From: PXAH01 sp964605645
GTDB taxonomy: Bacteria > Omnitrophota > Gorgyraeia > Duberdicusellales > 4484-171
Assembly (NCBI GenBank): GCA_964605645.1
Contig: CAZSDJ010000013.1
Coordinates: 1-38,920, forward strand
Length of the DNA stretch: 38,920 nucleotides
Reading direction: 5' to 3'
Made by a program: the position numbers and the translations under genes. The notes beneath the pieces are model-generated. The model was given only the letters and a program-made list of their open reading frames with translations. It searched no databases and was not told where the DNA came from. Below, one piece after another: positions 15,107-24,146 of this stretch (positions are counted from its first letter, which is position 1; every line of letters begins with the position of its first letter).

Positions 15107-15931
15107 ATGAAAAAAATAATATTACTTTTAAGTATTTTATCATTAAATCTTTTATCAGTATATGCTTTTGAAATAGGTAGTATTTCCGTTGATTTGAAAG
15201 ATGATAATTTGGTTATATCAAGCCATAAGGGAGAAATATTAGATTATGAATTTGATGAATCTCTATTGAGTTATGCCTATATTATAGAAACACCATACTT
15301 TAAAATGAGTGGCTATGATGGTGTTGTCGAAGAGAAGTATTCTAAAGGATTAAAAATTCTCCCAAAAAATAATCTGAACCGAGATGATTTTATTTCTTTT
15401 ACTTTCCTTTCCGAACAAAATAATACAATAGGTCTTTTGACTGGTTTTGCTGGAGCTAGTGGTGGCAGTAGTCAGCAGGTTTATTTTATAAACACTCAAA
15501 CAGGTAATTTCATAAAGATTGGATTAACAGATATGCAGGAAATGGATTGGATTACAGAGAGTAAAAATATTGTAGGATATAAAAACTTTAATACCAGTAC
15601 TTATTTTTTTTCACACGCTGCCAGTTGGGGGCGTAAAGCGAGAATATCCGGTGTTTTTTATTTTGATGGTGACGGGAAGGCGGTTTCTGATAAAGAGGCT
15701 TTAAAGAGCATTTTAAAAACCGAATATGAAAAGATTGTTTTTTCTGATGAAAAAAAAAGACTATTGCAAAAGAATATTATGCCAGGATACCGTACACTTG
15801 GGGAAAAACTTATTGATTTTGTTTACTATGGTTTTAAATTAGGCAAACAAGAAGAAGTTTTCACATTTTTAAATACGCTTCATCCTATTTATGAAGAAGA
15901 AGCAAGATATTATACAGAGTTGTCTTTATAA
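15107..15931 (+). CDS. Exported protein, unknown function
   Basis: The 274-residue protein starts at ATG 15107, which gives a clean signal peptide (MKKIILLLSILSLNLLSVYA, cut probably after YA). The upstream start at 15059 would add 16 residues before it. The mature part is beta-rich (SISVDLKDDNLVISS, GLLTGFAGASGGSSQQVYFI) and ends in helices (YYGFKLGKQEEVFTFLNTLH). I do not recognise the family. It follows the other exported protein with the shared repeat between them, so both may act at the cell surface or periplasm as one module. Confidence 0.6.
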   Translation: MKKIILLLSILSLNLLSVYAFEIGSISVDLKDDNLVISSHKGEILDYEFDESLLSYAYIIETPYFKMSGYDGVVEEKYSKGLKILPKNNLNRDDFISFTFLSEQNNTIGLLTGFAGASGGSSQQVYFINTQTGNFIKIGLTDMQEMDWITESKNIVGYKNFNTSTYFFSHAASWGRKARISGVFYFDGDGKAVSDKEALKSILKTEYEKIVFSDEKKRLLQKNIMPGYRTLGEKLIDFVYYGFKLGKQEEVFTFLNTLHPIYEEEARYYTELSL

Positions 15932-16019
15932 TTCTCGTTGTTTTATATATTTGATGTTTATTTATAGGCGGCAATTTAAAAAAGGACAAGGCGAGGGATT
16001 TTTTATTTTAAGAAGAAAA

Positions 16020-16265
16020 ATGGTTACTAAAGAAGAAGCTATTATAATAGCCAAAGAGCTTTACGGAAGCAGGTGTAGTTACGAAATAGAACATGGGGTG
16101 CCGGATTCTTATATGATCTATGGTTCTGATAAGTGGTCTCCTGAAAGCATCTGGTGTGTAAGGGTTATTGGCCGTTGCTCGAAGATGATAACAGAAACTC
16201 CCCAGATTATTGTTATTTCAAAAGATACCGGAAAAATATTATTTGATGGCTTGAGGTTGGGGTAG
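16020..16265 (+). CDS. Small unknown protein, possibly PepSY-like or immunity-like
   Basis: The 81-residue protein runs from ATG 16020, which follows the repeat-borne leader; the longer frame from 15891 would read through that leader. MVTKEEAIIIAKELYG is a helix, and SIWCVRVIGRC with TPQIIVISKDTGKILFDG form strands, the layout of small PepSY-like or immunity-type proteins whose strand ends in SKDTGKIL. The real function is not clear. It shares its leader sequence with the two exported-protein genes. Confidence 0.55.
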   Translation: MVTKEEAIIIAKELYGSRCSYEIEHGVPDSYMIYGSDKWSPESIWCVRVIGRCSKMITETPQIIVISKDTGKILFDGLRLG

Positions 16266-16303
16266 GGGAAGATACGAATAGTTAAAAAAAACAGGAGGAT
16301 TCT

Positions 16304-16429
16304 ATGACCAAGAAATCCAAAAGCACGCCAAGGAATTCGGATTCGTACAAGAAGGAATTAGCAAGATTACACAGAGCTATAAGACTGAAAGTGAAAGCAG
16401 AGAAGGTATTGAAAATACTGCAAAGCTAG
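16304..16429 (+). CDS. Small basic protein, 41 residues
   Basis: The frame starts at an ATG with a strong ribosome site (AGGAGG, 6 bp before it). It encodes a Lys/Arg-rich peptide, MTKKSKSTPRNSDSYKKELA and then RLHRAIRLKVKAEK, which should be helical. I do not recognise it; it could bind nucleic acid. The quality of the ribosome site is the main support. Confidence 0.45.
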   Translation: MTKKSKSTPRNSDSYKKELARLHRAIRLKVKAEKVLKILQS

Positions 16430-16621
16430 TTTCCCGCACAGCCGTTCCCTAATTTTGAAAGAGCAATCAATTTACAATAAACTATATTTATAAATAATTA
16501 TGATTTTTTGTAAGTAGCTGATATATAAATAGATAATTTCTTTTAATTCCCCTTATAAAAATAGAACAATAAAGAGCTTTGATGTTTGAGAGCGTATATT
16601 AATTTTACAATTTATGTTATT

Positions 16622-16650
16622 TTGCGCTGGTTTGAAGCAAATGATATAAT
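16622..16650 (+). promoter_or_regulatory. Extended -10 promoter of the DUF5677-like gene
   Basis: TTGCGC (16622-16627) and TGATATAAT (16642-16650) are spaced by 17 bp. The position makes ATG 16676 or 16685 a more likely start than the upstream TTG at 16586. Confidence 0.5.
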
Positions 16651-16675
16651 TAAATTAGCAAAATTAACTTTGTGT

Positions 16676-17323
16676 ATGTTGATTATGGGCTATGATGATA
16701 TATTACAAAATGCAATATGGCTAAATAGGGGAAAAAACAAAATATTTTATTCTCTAAGAGAACAAATAAATGCTTTGGATTCTGCATGTAACTTAGATAA
16801 TGAAGTAAGCGCTATTGCTAAGTCTTATATTTATCTTGGGAGTGAACTTTCTACTCAAATTATAAAATGCCTTAATTCCAAAGACATACTTATTGCTTCG
16901 TTATCACAAAGACCATTATTAGAACTTATGATTAATTCAAAATATATTTTTAATCATCCTAAACATCAACACGATATAGATTATATGAAAAGAGTTTGTA
17001 AGGATTTATTTAAAAAAGCAAATGCAAGGGGGAAGGTTAAACATTCCGTTATCGATAAAAAAAGTATTTATGATAGGGCAAAAGAAACAAAACTAAAATC
17101 TTTTTATGAAAACAATTATAGATGGTTAAGTAATTGGAATCACATAATGTTAAAAACAATGTTTTTTTTAGATAAAGAAAAAGAAAGAAAAGTTATGATA
17201 AGTACCTTAAAGCACACGTTATGTTTATCTATAGATATTTTTAAAAATATATCCCGAGGATTAAAACTATCATTAAATAATAATTTTGTAAAACATATAG
17301 AAGATTTTAGAGATAAATATTAA
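16676..17323 (+). CDS. DUF5677-like protein
   Basis: The product (215 residues from ATG 16676; the frame stays open back to 16586) is helical, and LIASLSQRPLLELMINSKYI and the following residues resemble the DUF5677 family, found in mobile islands and often near defence genes. Codon use is extremely AT-rich, more than in hsdMSR, which points to a separate origin. A good promoter lies inside the longer frame, so the shorter start is preferred. No catalytic motif is visible. A role in phage defence would be an inference from context only. Confidence 0.5.
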   Translation: MLIMGYDDILQNAIWLNRGKNKIFYSLREQINALDSACNLDNEVSAIAKSYIYLGSELSTQIIKCLNSKDILIASLSQRPLLELMINSKYIFNHPKHQHDIDYMKRVCKDLFKKANARGKVKHSVIDKKSIYDRAKETKLKSFYENNYRWLSNWNHIMLKTMFFLDKEKERKVMISTLKHTLCLSIDIFKNISRGLKLSLNNNFVKHIEDFRDKY

Positions 17324-17354
17324 TTGCATTAAACCTATTTTTATACATCCCTAT

Positions 17355-18053
17355 ATGTCTAATACTATGTTAAATAGAATTGGCCTATCTTTAAATTTTT
17401 TAGGAGCTATATTTATTGCGTTAGAAATTATAGGATTAGAAAGATTCAAGCGGTTAGAAAAAAAGTTAGAGTTTTTCTTAGAATCATTTAATTTGAAAAA
17501 TTGGTATTATTTTACGCAAGGAGAAAAAGGAAATATTCCAAAATATTTTAACTTATTTGGTTTTATACATTTAGTATTGGGCATTTTGGTGATCTATTTA
17601 TTTTTCACTTTTATTATTCCCAATAGAAATGATATATATCTATTTGAAATATTATCAAATTTAAATGTGCTAATCATCCGATATTATCTTTGGATATTCG
17701 GAATAATTTTTTTTATAATTGGCTTGATTCTAATGAATAAATTAGATAAGAAATATGAACCAACTAGATTGCCTAAAAAAGCTGAAAAAAAATTCTTGCT
17801 AGCGATATTTTTTATGCTTTTAGCTTTTACTTTGTTTCCTTTTGGTTTAATGTTTTTTATGGCTATGTTAGCATATTATTTTATAGTATTGTTATTGTCT
17901 TTCGGCTTTTTCATAATTATTAGAATATGTTTGTTTGTTTTTGCTTTTAGTCTGTGGGTAAAAAGAATATCTCATATTCAATCAATTATAATATTTTCGG
18001 GAATCCTTTTTTTGACTTTTGGCTATTTACTTCAACTAATAGCTACATTTTAG
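17355..18053 (+). CDS. Polytopic membrane protein, unknown function
   Basis: The 232-residue protein has about six membrane segments: near residues 8-28, 66-88, 106-127, 145-165, 168-198 and 210-231. A charged stretch (RFKRLEKKLEFFLES) follows the first one. It lies 31 bp after the DUF5677-like gene and shares its AT-rich codon use, so the two were probably gained together. I do not recognise the family. It could be the membrane partner of the upstream protein; this is inference. Confidence 0.6.
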   Translation: MSNTMLNRIGLSLNFLGAIFIALEIIGLERFKRLEKKLEFFLESFNLKNWYYFTQGEKGNIPKYFNLFGFIHLVLGILVIYLFFTFIIPNRNDIYLFEILSNLNVLIIRYYLWIFGIIFFIIGLILMNKLDKKYEPTRLPKKAEKKFLLAIFFMLLAFTLFPFGLMFFMAMLAYYFIVLLLSFGFFIIIRICLFVFAFSLWVKRISHIQSIIIFSGILFLTFGYLLQLIATF

Positions 18054-18133
18054 TTTGTTTATGAAATGCTAATAAGCAAAAAATCAGTTGTTTGTTTATT
18101 GTTGAAACCAGCCGGATTTTGTCTTTATTTTTC

Positions 18134-18142
18134 TGATATAAT
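18134..18142 (+). promoter_or_regulatory. Extended -10 promoter before hsdM
   Basis: TGATATAAT at 18134-18142 is a good extended -10 box without a clear -35. The ribosome site GGGAGA (18175-18180) and ATG 18185 follow about 40 bp on. Confidence 0.4.
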
Positions 18143-18184
18143 TTAGTAGAATAGAGGGGGAGGATTTTTTAATTGGGAGATCTA

Positions 18185-19639
18185 ATGTTTGAACAAACCT
18201 TTAAAAATATTGATGATGTTTTGCACAAAGATGCTGGTTGTTCGAGTGAACTGGACTATGTAGAGCAGACTTCCTGGATACTTTTTCTGAAGTATCTGGA
18301 TGATCTTGAAAAAGATAAAAAAACTGCAGCTAAACTATCTGGGAAGCCTTATGGAAGAATTATAGATAAAGAATATACCTGGGCCATCTGGGCTGTCCCA
18401 AAAGGCAAGAATGGTAAGTTGGATCACCATAAAGCGTTAACCGGCGATGACTTGAAAGATTTTGTGGATCATAAGCTTTTTCCCTACCTCAAAAAATTCA
18501 AGACCAGTGCTGAAAGTGCGGATACTATCGAATATAAGATTGGTGAAATATTTAGCGAATTAAAAAATAAGATCCAAAGCGGTTATACCATGCGAGATGT
18601 GATCAATTATGTAGATGAACTAAAATTTCAGACCAGTAAAGAAAAGCATGAAATGTCGCATCTTTATGAGGACAAGATAAAGAACATGGGTAGCGCAGGT
18701 CGTAATGGTGGAGAGTATTACACACCTCGCCCCCTCATCAAAACTATCGTTAAAGTTGTGAAGCCTTCCATTGGAGATAAGATCTATGACGGTGCTGCCG
18801 GTTCTGCGGGTTTCTTATGTGAAGCTTTTGAATATCTCAAAAACAGCAAGAACTTAACAACTAAAGATATGCACACGCTACAGAAAAAAATCTTTTATGG
18901 AAAAGAAAAAAAATCTCTCGCTTATATTATAGGCACAATGAATATGATCCTGCATGGGATAGAGGCTCCGAATATCGTGCATACTAACACCTTGTCTCAG
19001 AATATTATGGATATACAGGAAAAGGATCGGTATGATGTTATTCTTGCGAATCCTCCTTTCGGGGGGAAGGAACGCAAAGAGGTTCAACAGAACTTTCCCA
19101 TAAAGACTGGCGAAACTGCTTTTCTTTTTCTTCAGCATTTTATCAAGATTCTAAAGGCCGGAGGCAAAGCCGGTGTGGTTATTAAAAATACCTTTCTTTC
19201 TAACACGGATAACGCTTCAGTATCTCTAAGAAAAAAGCTTCTTGAGAGCTGCAATCTTCATACTGTTTTGGATCTTCCGGGAGGGACCTTCTCCGGTGCT
19301 GGCGTGAAAACGGTAGTTCTTTTCTTTGAGAAAGGAATTCCAACTAAAAAGATATGGTTTTATCAGCTCAATCTTGGCCGCAACCTCGGTAAAGGTAACC
19401 CATTGAATAAACAGGATTTAACTGAGTTTATTGGGTTGCAAAAGACTAAGGCGGATTTCGATAATTCATGGACAATGGATATTGTGGATGTTAATACAGA
19501 TACTTATGATTTATCTGTGAAAAACCCTAACAAAAAGGATGATACAGTTTTGCGGGAGCCTAAAGAAATACTTGATGAGATGGCTAAGCTGGATAAAGAA
19601 ATAGTCGAAGCCATGGGTGCAATTAGGAAGATGATATGA
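18185..19639 (+). CDS. hsdM: Type I restriction-modification DNA methyltransferase HsdM
   Basis: The 484-residue protein methylates adenine at the recognition site chosen by HsdS. The N-terminal helical domain (residues ~1-140: FEQTFKNIDDVLHKDAGCSS) is followed by GGEYYTPRPLIKT near 176, the AdoMet motif DGAAGSAGFL near 202, and the catalytic NPPFGG near 288. ATG 18185 has the ribosome site GGGAGA; the TTG at 18173 would add four residues. It overlaps hsdS by 4 bp (ATGA). Length and motifs are complete, so it should be active. Confidence 0.95.
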   Translation: MFEQTFKNIDDVLHKDAGCSSELDYVEQTSWILFLKYLDDLEKDKKTAAKLSGKPYGRIIDKEYTWAIWAVPKGKNGKLDHHKALTGDDLKDFVDHKLFPYLKKFKTSAESADTIEYKIGEIFSELKNKIQSGYTMRDVINYVDELKFQTSKEKHEMSHLYEDKIKNMGSAGRNGGEYYTPRPLIKTIVKVVKPSIGDKIYDGAAGSAGFLCEAFEYLKNSKNLTTKDMHTLQKKIFYGKEKKSLAYIIGTMNMILHGIEAPNIVHTNTLSQNIMDIQEKDRYDVILANPPFGGKERKEVQQNFPIKTGETAFLFLQHFIKILKAGGKAGVVIKNTFLSNTDNASVSLRKKLLESCNLHTVLDLPGGTFSGAGVKTVVLFFEKGIPTKKIWFYQLNLGRNLGKGNPLNKQDLTEFIGLQKTKADFDNSWTMDIVDVNTDTYDLSVKNPNKKDDTVLREPKEILDEMAKLDKEIVEAMGAIRKMI

Positions 19640-20907
19640 CAAATAAATGGGAAAAGAAAAAACTTGGAGAGCTTTGTAAGATTAGCACCGGGGATGATTG
19701 GGAAGAAAAACAATTGGGGGAAGTTTGCGAAATTAGTGCGGGAAATTCTGCTCCACAAAATAAAGAATTATTCATTGGAGGAAAACATCCTTTCATTAGA
19801 ACTTCTGATGTAGGCAAAATTCGTTTTGGCATAATTAACGATTCTACTGATAAGCTGAATGACAGGGGGATAAAAAAGCTTCGCCTAAATAAAAAAGGGA
19901 CTTTATTGTTTCCTAAAAGTGGAGCTTCCACTTTTTTAAATCATCGAGTTCTTATGGGAGTTGATGGTTATGTATCGAGTCACTTAGCCACAATTAAAGC
20001 AAAGGAAAATGTTTTAGAGGACCGTTTTCTTTTATACTTTTCTTCAACTATAGATTCTCGCAATTTGATGCAGGACCAGAATTACCCTTCTTTGAGGTTG
20101 TCTGACATACAAAATATTAATATTTTACTCCCTTCTTTAGAAGAACAAAAACGCATTGTATCTATTCTGGACGAAGCTTTTGCCGGTATAAAAAAAGCAA
20201 AAGAGAATGCTGAAAAGAATCTTGTCAATGCTCGGGAGATTTTTGAGTGCAGTATTAGAGCTATATTTGATTCTAAGAGAAAACAATGGGATTCCATAAG
20301 TTTTGATGACGCAATTGAGGATTCACTAATTGGCTTGGTTCGTAATAAAAAAGAACAATCTTTAAATAATGAGTACAGATATCTAAAAATGAATAATATA
20401 AAAAACAGTAACGGATTTGACGAAAGCAATTGTGTGCATGTTAATGCAAACAAAAAAGAGGTTGATAAATATAGTCTTAAAAATAGAGATTTTTTATTTA
20501 ATACACGAAACAGCTTTGAATTAGTGGGTAAAAGTTGTATTTATAGTTCTACTTATGCTGAACCAACTCTTTTTAATAATAACATTATGCGTGTTAGGTT
20601 TAAATCGTTATTATTACCTGAATTTGTTGCCTATGCCTTCTCTTCTACAAAAATAAAAGAAGATCTTGAAAAAATGAAAAGTGGTACTACCAATGTAGTG
20701 GGGATTTATTATAAATCCTTGAAGAACTTGCAAATTCCAATTCCTTCATTTGATGAGCAAAAGACAATTGTTGGCAGGCTAAATTCCTTGAATAAAGAAA
20801 CCCAAAAACTCGAGAACATTTATCAGCAAAAAGCTAATGACTTAGAGGAACTTAAAAAGTCAATACTGCGAAAAACCTTTAATGGTGAACTTAAAAGAGA
20901 ATCATGA
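19636..20907 (+). CDS. hsdS: Type I restriction-modification specificity subunit HsdS
   Basis: The 423-residue subunit holds two target recognition domains (about residues 20-165 and 220-375), each followed by a conserved helix: SLEEQKRIVSILDEAFAGI near 168 and SFDEQKTIVGRLNSLNKE near 375. The N-terminus carries a tandem copy of the domain's opening motif: KWEKKKLGELCKISTGD (residues 4-20) and then DWEEKQLGEVCEISAGN (21-37), 10 of 17 residues alike. Normally this motif occurs once. This looks like a joint left by swapping one recognition domain. The gene overlaps hsdM and hsdR by 4 bp each. Confidence 0.95.
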   Translation: MTNKWEKKKLGELCKISTGDDWEEKQLGEVCEISAGNSAPQNKELFIGGKHPFIRTSDVGKIRFGIINDSTDKLNDRGIKKLRLNKKGTLLFPKSGASTFLNHRVLMGVDGYVSSHLATIKAKENVLEDRFLLYFSSTIDSRNLMQDQNYPSLRLSDIQNINILLPSLEEQKRIVSILDEAFAGIKKAKENAEKNLVNAREIFECSIRAIFDSKRKQWDSISFDDAIEDSLIGLVRNKKEQSLNNEYRYLKMNNIKNSNGFDESNCVHVNANKKEVDKYSLKNRDFLFNTRNSFELVGKSCIYSSTYAEPTLFNNNIMRVRFKSLLLPEFVAYAFSSTKIKEDLEKMKSGTTNVVGIYYKSLKNLQIPIPSFDEQKTIVGRLNSLNKETQKLENIYQQKANDLEELKKSILRKTFNGELKRES

Positions 20908-23279
20908 ACGAAGCTGAAACAAGAGCGGAACTTATAGACCCTAAACTGAAAGATGTCGGTTGGGGTGTTGTCGAAGGTAGCAAAGTTCTAAGAGAGCATA
21001 ATATAACCGCCGGTAGGATACAGGTTGGCGATAGGCGTGACCGACCATTAATAGCGGATTATGTATTGGTATACAAAGGTCGCAAACTTGCAGTGATAGA
21101 GGCTAAAAGTAATGATAATACTGTGGGTGAAGGTGTTGCTCAAGCTAAGAATTATGCTGAGAAGCTTCATATAGAAACCACTTTTGCTACAAATGGTAAT
21201 GAGATATATCAAATATGCATGAAAGGCGGCAGCGAAGGCCTGGTTGCGGCTTTCCCATCCCCGGAAGACTTATGGGATAAAACCTTTGCCACTCAAAACG
21301 AATGGCGTAAGAAATTTGTTCAAGTCCCCTTTGAAGATGTAGGAAAAACCAAAGAGCTCAGATATTATCAAGAAATTGCCGTTGATAAGGTTATGTTAGC
21401 TATAGCTGATGAAAAAAACCGTATTCTTCTTACTCTTGCTACCGGCACGGGTAAAACATTTATCGCTTTTCAGATAGCTTGGAAGCTGTTTTATACTCGG
21501 TGGAATCTTAAAAAAGACGGATCAAGAAGACCACGGATTCTTTTTTTGGCAGATCGTAACATTCTTGCGGATCAAGCCTTTAACGCATTTTCAGCTTTTC
21601 CTGAAGATGCTCTTGTTAGGATTCGTCCCGCAGATATTAGGAAAAAGGGTAGAGTCCCCACCAACGGGAATATATTTTTTACCATATTCCAGACATTTAT
21701 GACAGGAACAGATGATAAAGGTGATCCAGCTCCCTATTTTGGTGAATATCCTCCAGATTATTTTGATTTTATAGTCATAGATGAGTGCCATAGAGGTGGT
21801 GCTAACGATGAAAGCAATTGGCGAGATATAATGAAATATTTTTCTTCAGCTGTACAGCTGGGATTAACGGCTACACCTCGTCGTGAAGACAACAGGGATA
21901 CTTATGAATATTTTGGGAAGCCAGTTTATATTTATTCTCTAAAGGAAGGTATAAACGATGGGTATCTGACTCCTTTTAGAGTTAAGCGCATACAAACAAC
22001 TTTAGACGAATACATTTATACATCTGATGATTATGTAATTGAAGGTGAAGTTGAAGAGGGGAAAGCATATACCGAACCTGATTTTAATAGAATCATTGAA
22101 ATCAAAGAGAGAGAGGCTAAAAGAGTAAAATTATTTCTTTCGGAAATAAACCAGAAAGAAAAAACTTTGGTTTTTTGTGCTACACAAGATCATGCCTTAG
22201 CAGTAAGGGATCTTGTTAATCAATTTAAGAGAAGTAATGAGCCAAACTATTGCACTCGTGTTACCGCCAATGATGGAGCTTTAGGTGAACAATATTTGCG
22301 AGAGTTTCAAGATAATGAGAAAAGCATTCCCACAATACTAACAACATCCCAAAAACTTTCTACTGGAGTTGATGCTCGTAATATAAGAAATATTATTTTA
22401 ATGCGGCCGATAAACTCTATGATTGAATTTAAACAGATAATTGGCAGGGGCACCCGTCTTTTTGATGGGAAAGATTATTTTACTGTATATGACTTTGTAG
22501 ATGCCTATAAACATTTTAATGATCCTAATTGGGACGGAGAACCCGTAGAAGAAGTTTGTAATAAGTGTGGCCATAAACCTTGTCTATGTGATAAAAAACC
22601 ACCTGGTCTTTGTCCGGTATGTAGGCAAAAACCGTGTGTTTGTGAGAAACCTCTTTGTCCGAAGTGCGGTAAAAATCCTTGTGAATGTCCTAAAAAAGTT
22701 AAGATAAAATTACGCGATGGTAAAGAACGCGAAATCCAACATATGATAAAGACTTCTTTCTGGAGTGCTGATGGAAAACCTATGTCAGCAGAAGAATTTT
22801 TAAAAAGTTTGTTTGGCACTTTACCCGAATACTTTAAAGATGAGAAAGAATTAAGGAGAATATGGTCCAATCCAATTACTCGCAAAGCTTTACTTGGTAA
22901 ATTAGCTGATGCTGGATATGGTATTGATGAATTGTTGAATTTACAGAAAATAATAAATGCAGAAAAGAGTGATCTTTTTGATGTATTTGAATATGTAGCT
23001 TTTGCTTTAAAGCCTATTACAAGAGAGAAGCGAGTAGCTCAAGCTCAATCAAAAATATTTGAAGGTTTAGACAATCGACATAAAGATTTCCTTGAATTTG
23101 TATTATCTAAATATATCGAGACTGGCGTAGAAGAACTTGATCAAGAAAATCTTCCTGATTTATTGACTTTGAAATATCAAGCTATTAGAGAAGCGGAAGA
23201 GATATTGGATGGTGTAGATAAAATTCGAAAAACATTTATCGGCTTCCAAAAATATTTATATGAGGAAGTGGTGGATTAA
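20904..23279 (+). CDS. hsdR: Type I restriction enzyme motor subunit HsdR (EcoEI-like)
   Basis: The 791-residue subunit cuts DNA after ATP-driven translocation. The N-terminal nuclease domain has ADYVLVYKGRKLAVIEAKS near residue 50 (the D...E-x-K pattern), then the helicase motifs TGTGKT near 179 and DECH at about 292, SAVQLGLTATPRR, and QIIGRGTRLF near 513. The size and C-terminal part fit the EcoEI-type group. At residues ~552-596 there are three cysteine knots of the form C-x2-C-x4-P-C-x-C, probably zinc-binding. The stop codon overlaps the start of the 55-residue zinc-ribbon gene (TAATG). Confidence 0.95.
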   Translation: MNEAETRAELIDPKLKDVGWGVVEGSKVLREHNITAGRIQVGDRRDRPLIADYVLVYKGRKLAVIEAKSNDNTVGEGVAQAKNYAEKLHIETTFATNGNEIYQICMKGGSEGLVAAFPSPEDLWDKTFATQNEWRKKFVQVPFEDVGKTKELRYYQEIAVDKVMLAIADEKNRILLTLATGTGKTFIAFQIAWKLFYTRWNLKKDGSRRPRILFLADRNILADQAFNAFSAFPEDALVRIRPADIRKKGRVPTNGNIFFTIFQTFMTGTDDKGDPAPYFGEYPPDYFDFIVIDECHRGGANDESNWRDIMKYFSSAVQLGLTATPRREDNRDTYEYFGKPVYIYSLKEGINDGYLTPFRVKRIQTTLDEYIYTSDDYVIEGEVEEGKAYTEPDFNRIIEIKEREAKRVKLFLSEINQKEKTLVFCATQDHALAVRDLVNQFKRSNEPNYCTRVTANDGALGEQYLREFQDNEKSIPTILTTSQKLSTGVDARNIRNIILMRPINSMIEFKQIIGRGTRLFDGKDYFTVYDFVDAYKHFNDPNWDGEPVEEVCNKCGHKPCLCDKKPPGLCPVCRQKPCVCEKPLCPKCGKNPCECPKKVKIKLRDGKEREIQHMIKTSFWSADGKPMSAEEFLKSLFGTLPEYFKDEKELRRIWSNPITRKALLGKLADAGYGIDELLNLQKIINAEKSDLFDVFEYVAFALKPITREKRVAQAQSKIFEGLDNRHKDFLEFVLSKYIETGVEELDQENLPDLLTLKYQAIREAEEILDGVDKIRKTFIGFQKYLYEEVVD

Positions 23280-23446
23280 TGTCAATGAATCCAGATGATT
23301 TCTTAGATGAATTCTTAGAATATGATGTAGGCATGGGCGGAGATACCGTTGAATGCCCCCATTGTGGTGCTGATGTTTCCTGCAGTTTATTTTTTGATGA
23401 TGAAGTCGAATGCCCGGAGTGTGGAAAGAAGTTTAAAAAAGAATAG
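23279..23446 (+). CDS. Small zinc-ribbon protein coupled to hsdR
   Basis: This 55-residue protein starts on the hsdR stop (TAATG). An acidic start (MSMNPDDFLDEFLEYD) is followed by a zinc ribbon with two CxxC pairs: CPHC near residue 26 and CPEC near 45. Translational coupling suggests that it works with the restriction complex, for instance as a DNA- or HsdR-binding accessory. That role is inferred. It is too small for standard gene finders. Confidence 0.65.
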   Translation: MSMNPDDFLDEFLEYDVGMGGDTVECPHCGADVSCSLFFDDEVECPECGKKFKKE

Positions 23447-23699
23447 CGTATAGATGACTAAATAATCCCCCCTCAACATTTGCAATTTTTCTTTGTAGAA
23501 ATATAAAGCTAAATTATCGGTAGAATTGACAATAAATAATCAAATGATTGTTTACCCTGAGGAAGCAGTGGCTTGTTGGGTGGTCAACTCAACCATTCTA
23601 TCGTGGTCTATTCATTAGAATATAGTAGCAACAGAGGAAAATAGAGGAATGTTAGAAGTTTAAGATATGAGGAAATTTATTTTGGAAAGGTTCTTTTTA

Positions 23700-24146
23700 T
23701 TAGGGTTTCCAATCATAGCCACAATACCTGCAATGGCAATGGTAGGGAAGAAAAGGATAGAGTATAATTAAGCCCAAACCAAGTGTTAATATTGCGATTA
23801 AAACGAAGACACAACCTGTCTCTTTTTCGCAGTCAGTATACTTAGAGCCACATTTAGGACAGCTAAACTTACCAGTTTCCCTCAAATCTACTTCAAGTTG
23901 TGTTTTGTTTGTAATTTTATTTTTAAATTGCTTAGAAGCTATTTCAAAAGCTTTTTCTTTGTTTTTGGCAAAAATGGTTCCTTCAGTATTCCAACCTCCG
24001 TCAAGAGAAACGCTATATTCTTTTAAACTATTATTACAAGATTCAGAAGATGTATGATTTGAAACTTTATCTAAGAATTCTCCACAATGCTTACACTTAA
24101 TAGCTTCATCTTGTATCTCTTCTGCACAATACGGACATTTTTTCAT
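23700..24146 (-). CDS. Zinc-ribbon membrane protein
   Basis: The 148-residue product has an N-terminal zinc ribbon (MKKCPYCAEEIQDEAIKCKH, then CGEFL). A middle domain (YSVSLDGGWNTEGTIFAKNK) has a domain-like layout. A C-terminal part has two further cysteine pairs (CPKCGSKY and CRYCGYDW) around a membrane helix (VFVLIAILTLGLGLIILYPF). The family is seen in many bacterial islands but has no known activity. It overlaps the exported-protein gene upstream by 4 bp, so both are read together from the minus strand. No terminator is evident before hsdMSR's convergent end. Confidence 0.65.
   Translation of the reverse strand: MKKCPYCAEEIQDEAIKCKHCGEFLDKVSNHTSSESCNNSLKEYSVSLDGGWNTEGTIFAKNKEKAFEIASKQFKNKITNKTQLEVDLRETGKFSCPKCGSKYTDCEKETGCVFVLIAILTLGLGLIILYPFLPYHCHCRYCGYDWKP

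Noticed and set aside
13979..16020. Integron-type gene cassettes with attC sites
   Set aside because: The shared spacer has no attC core sites or folded attC shape, and no integron integrase (tyrosine type) is present. A junction repeat is the more careful description.
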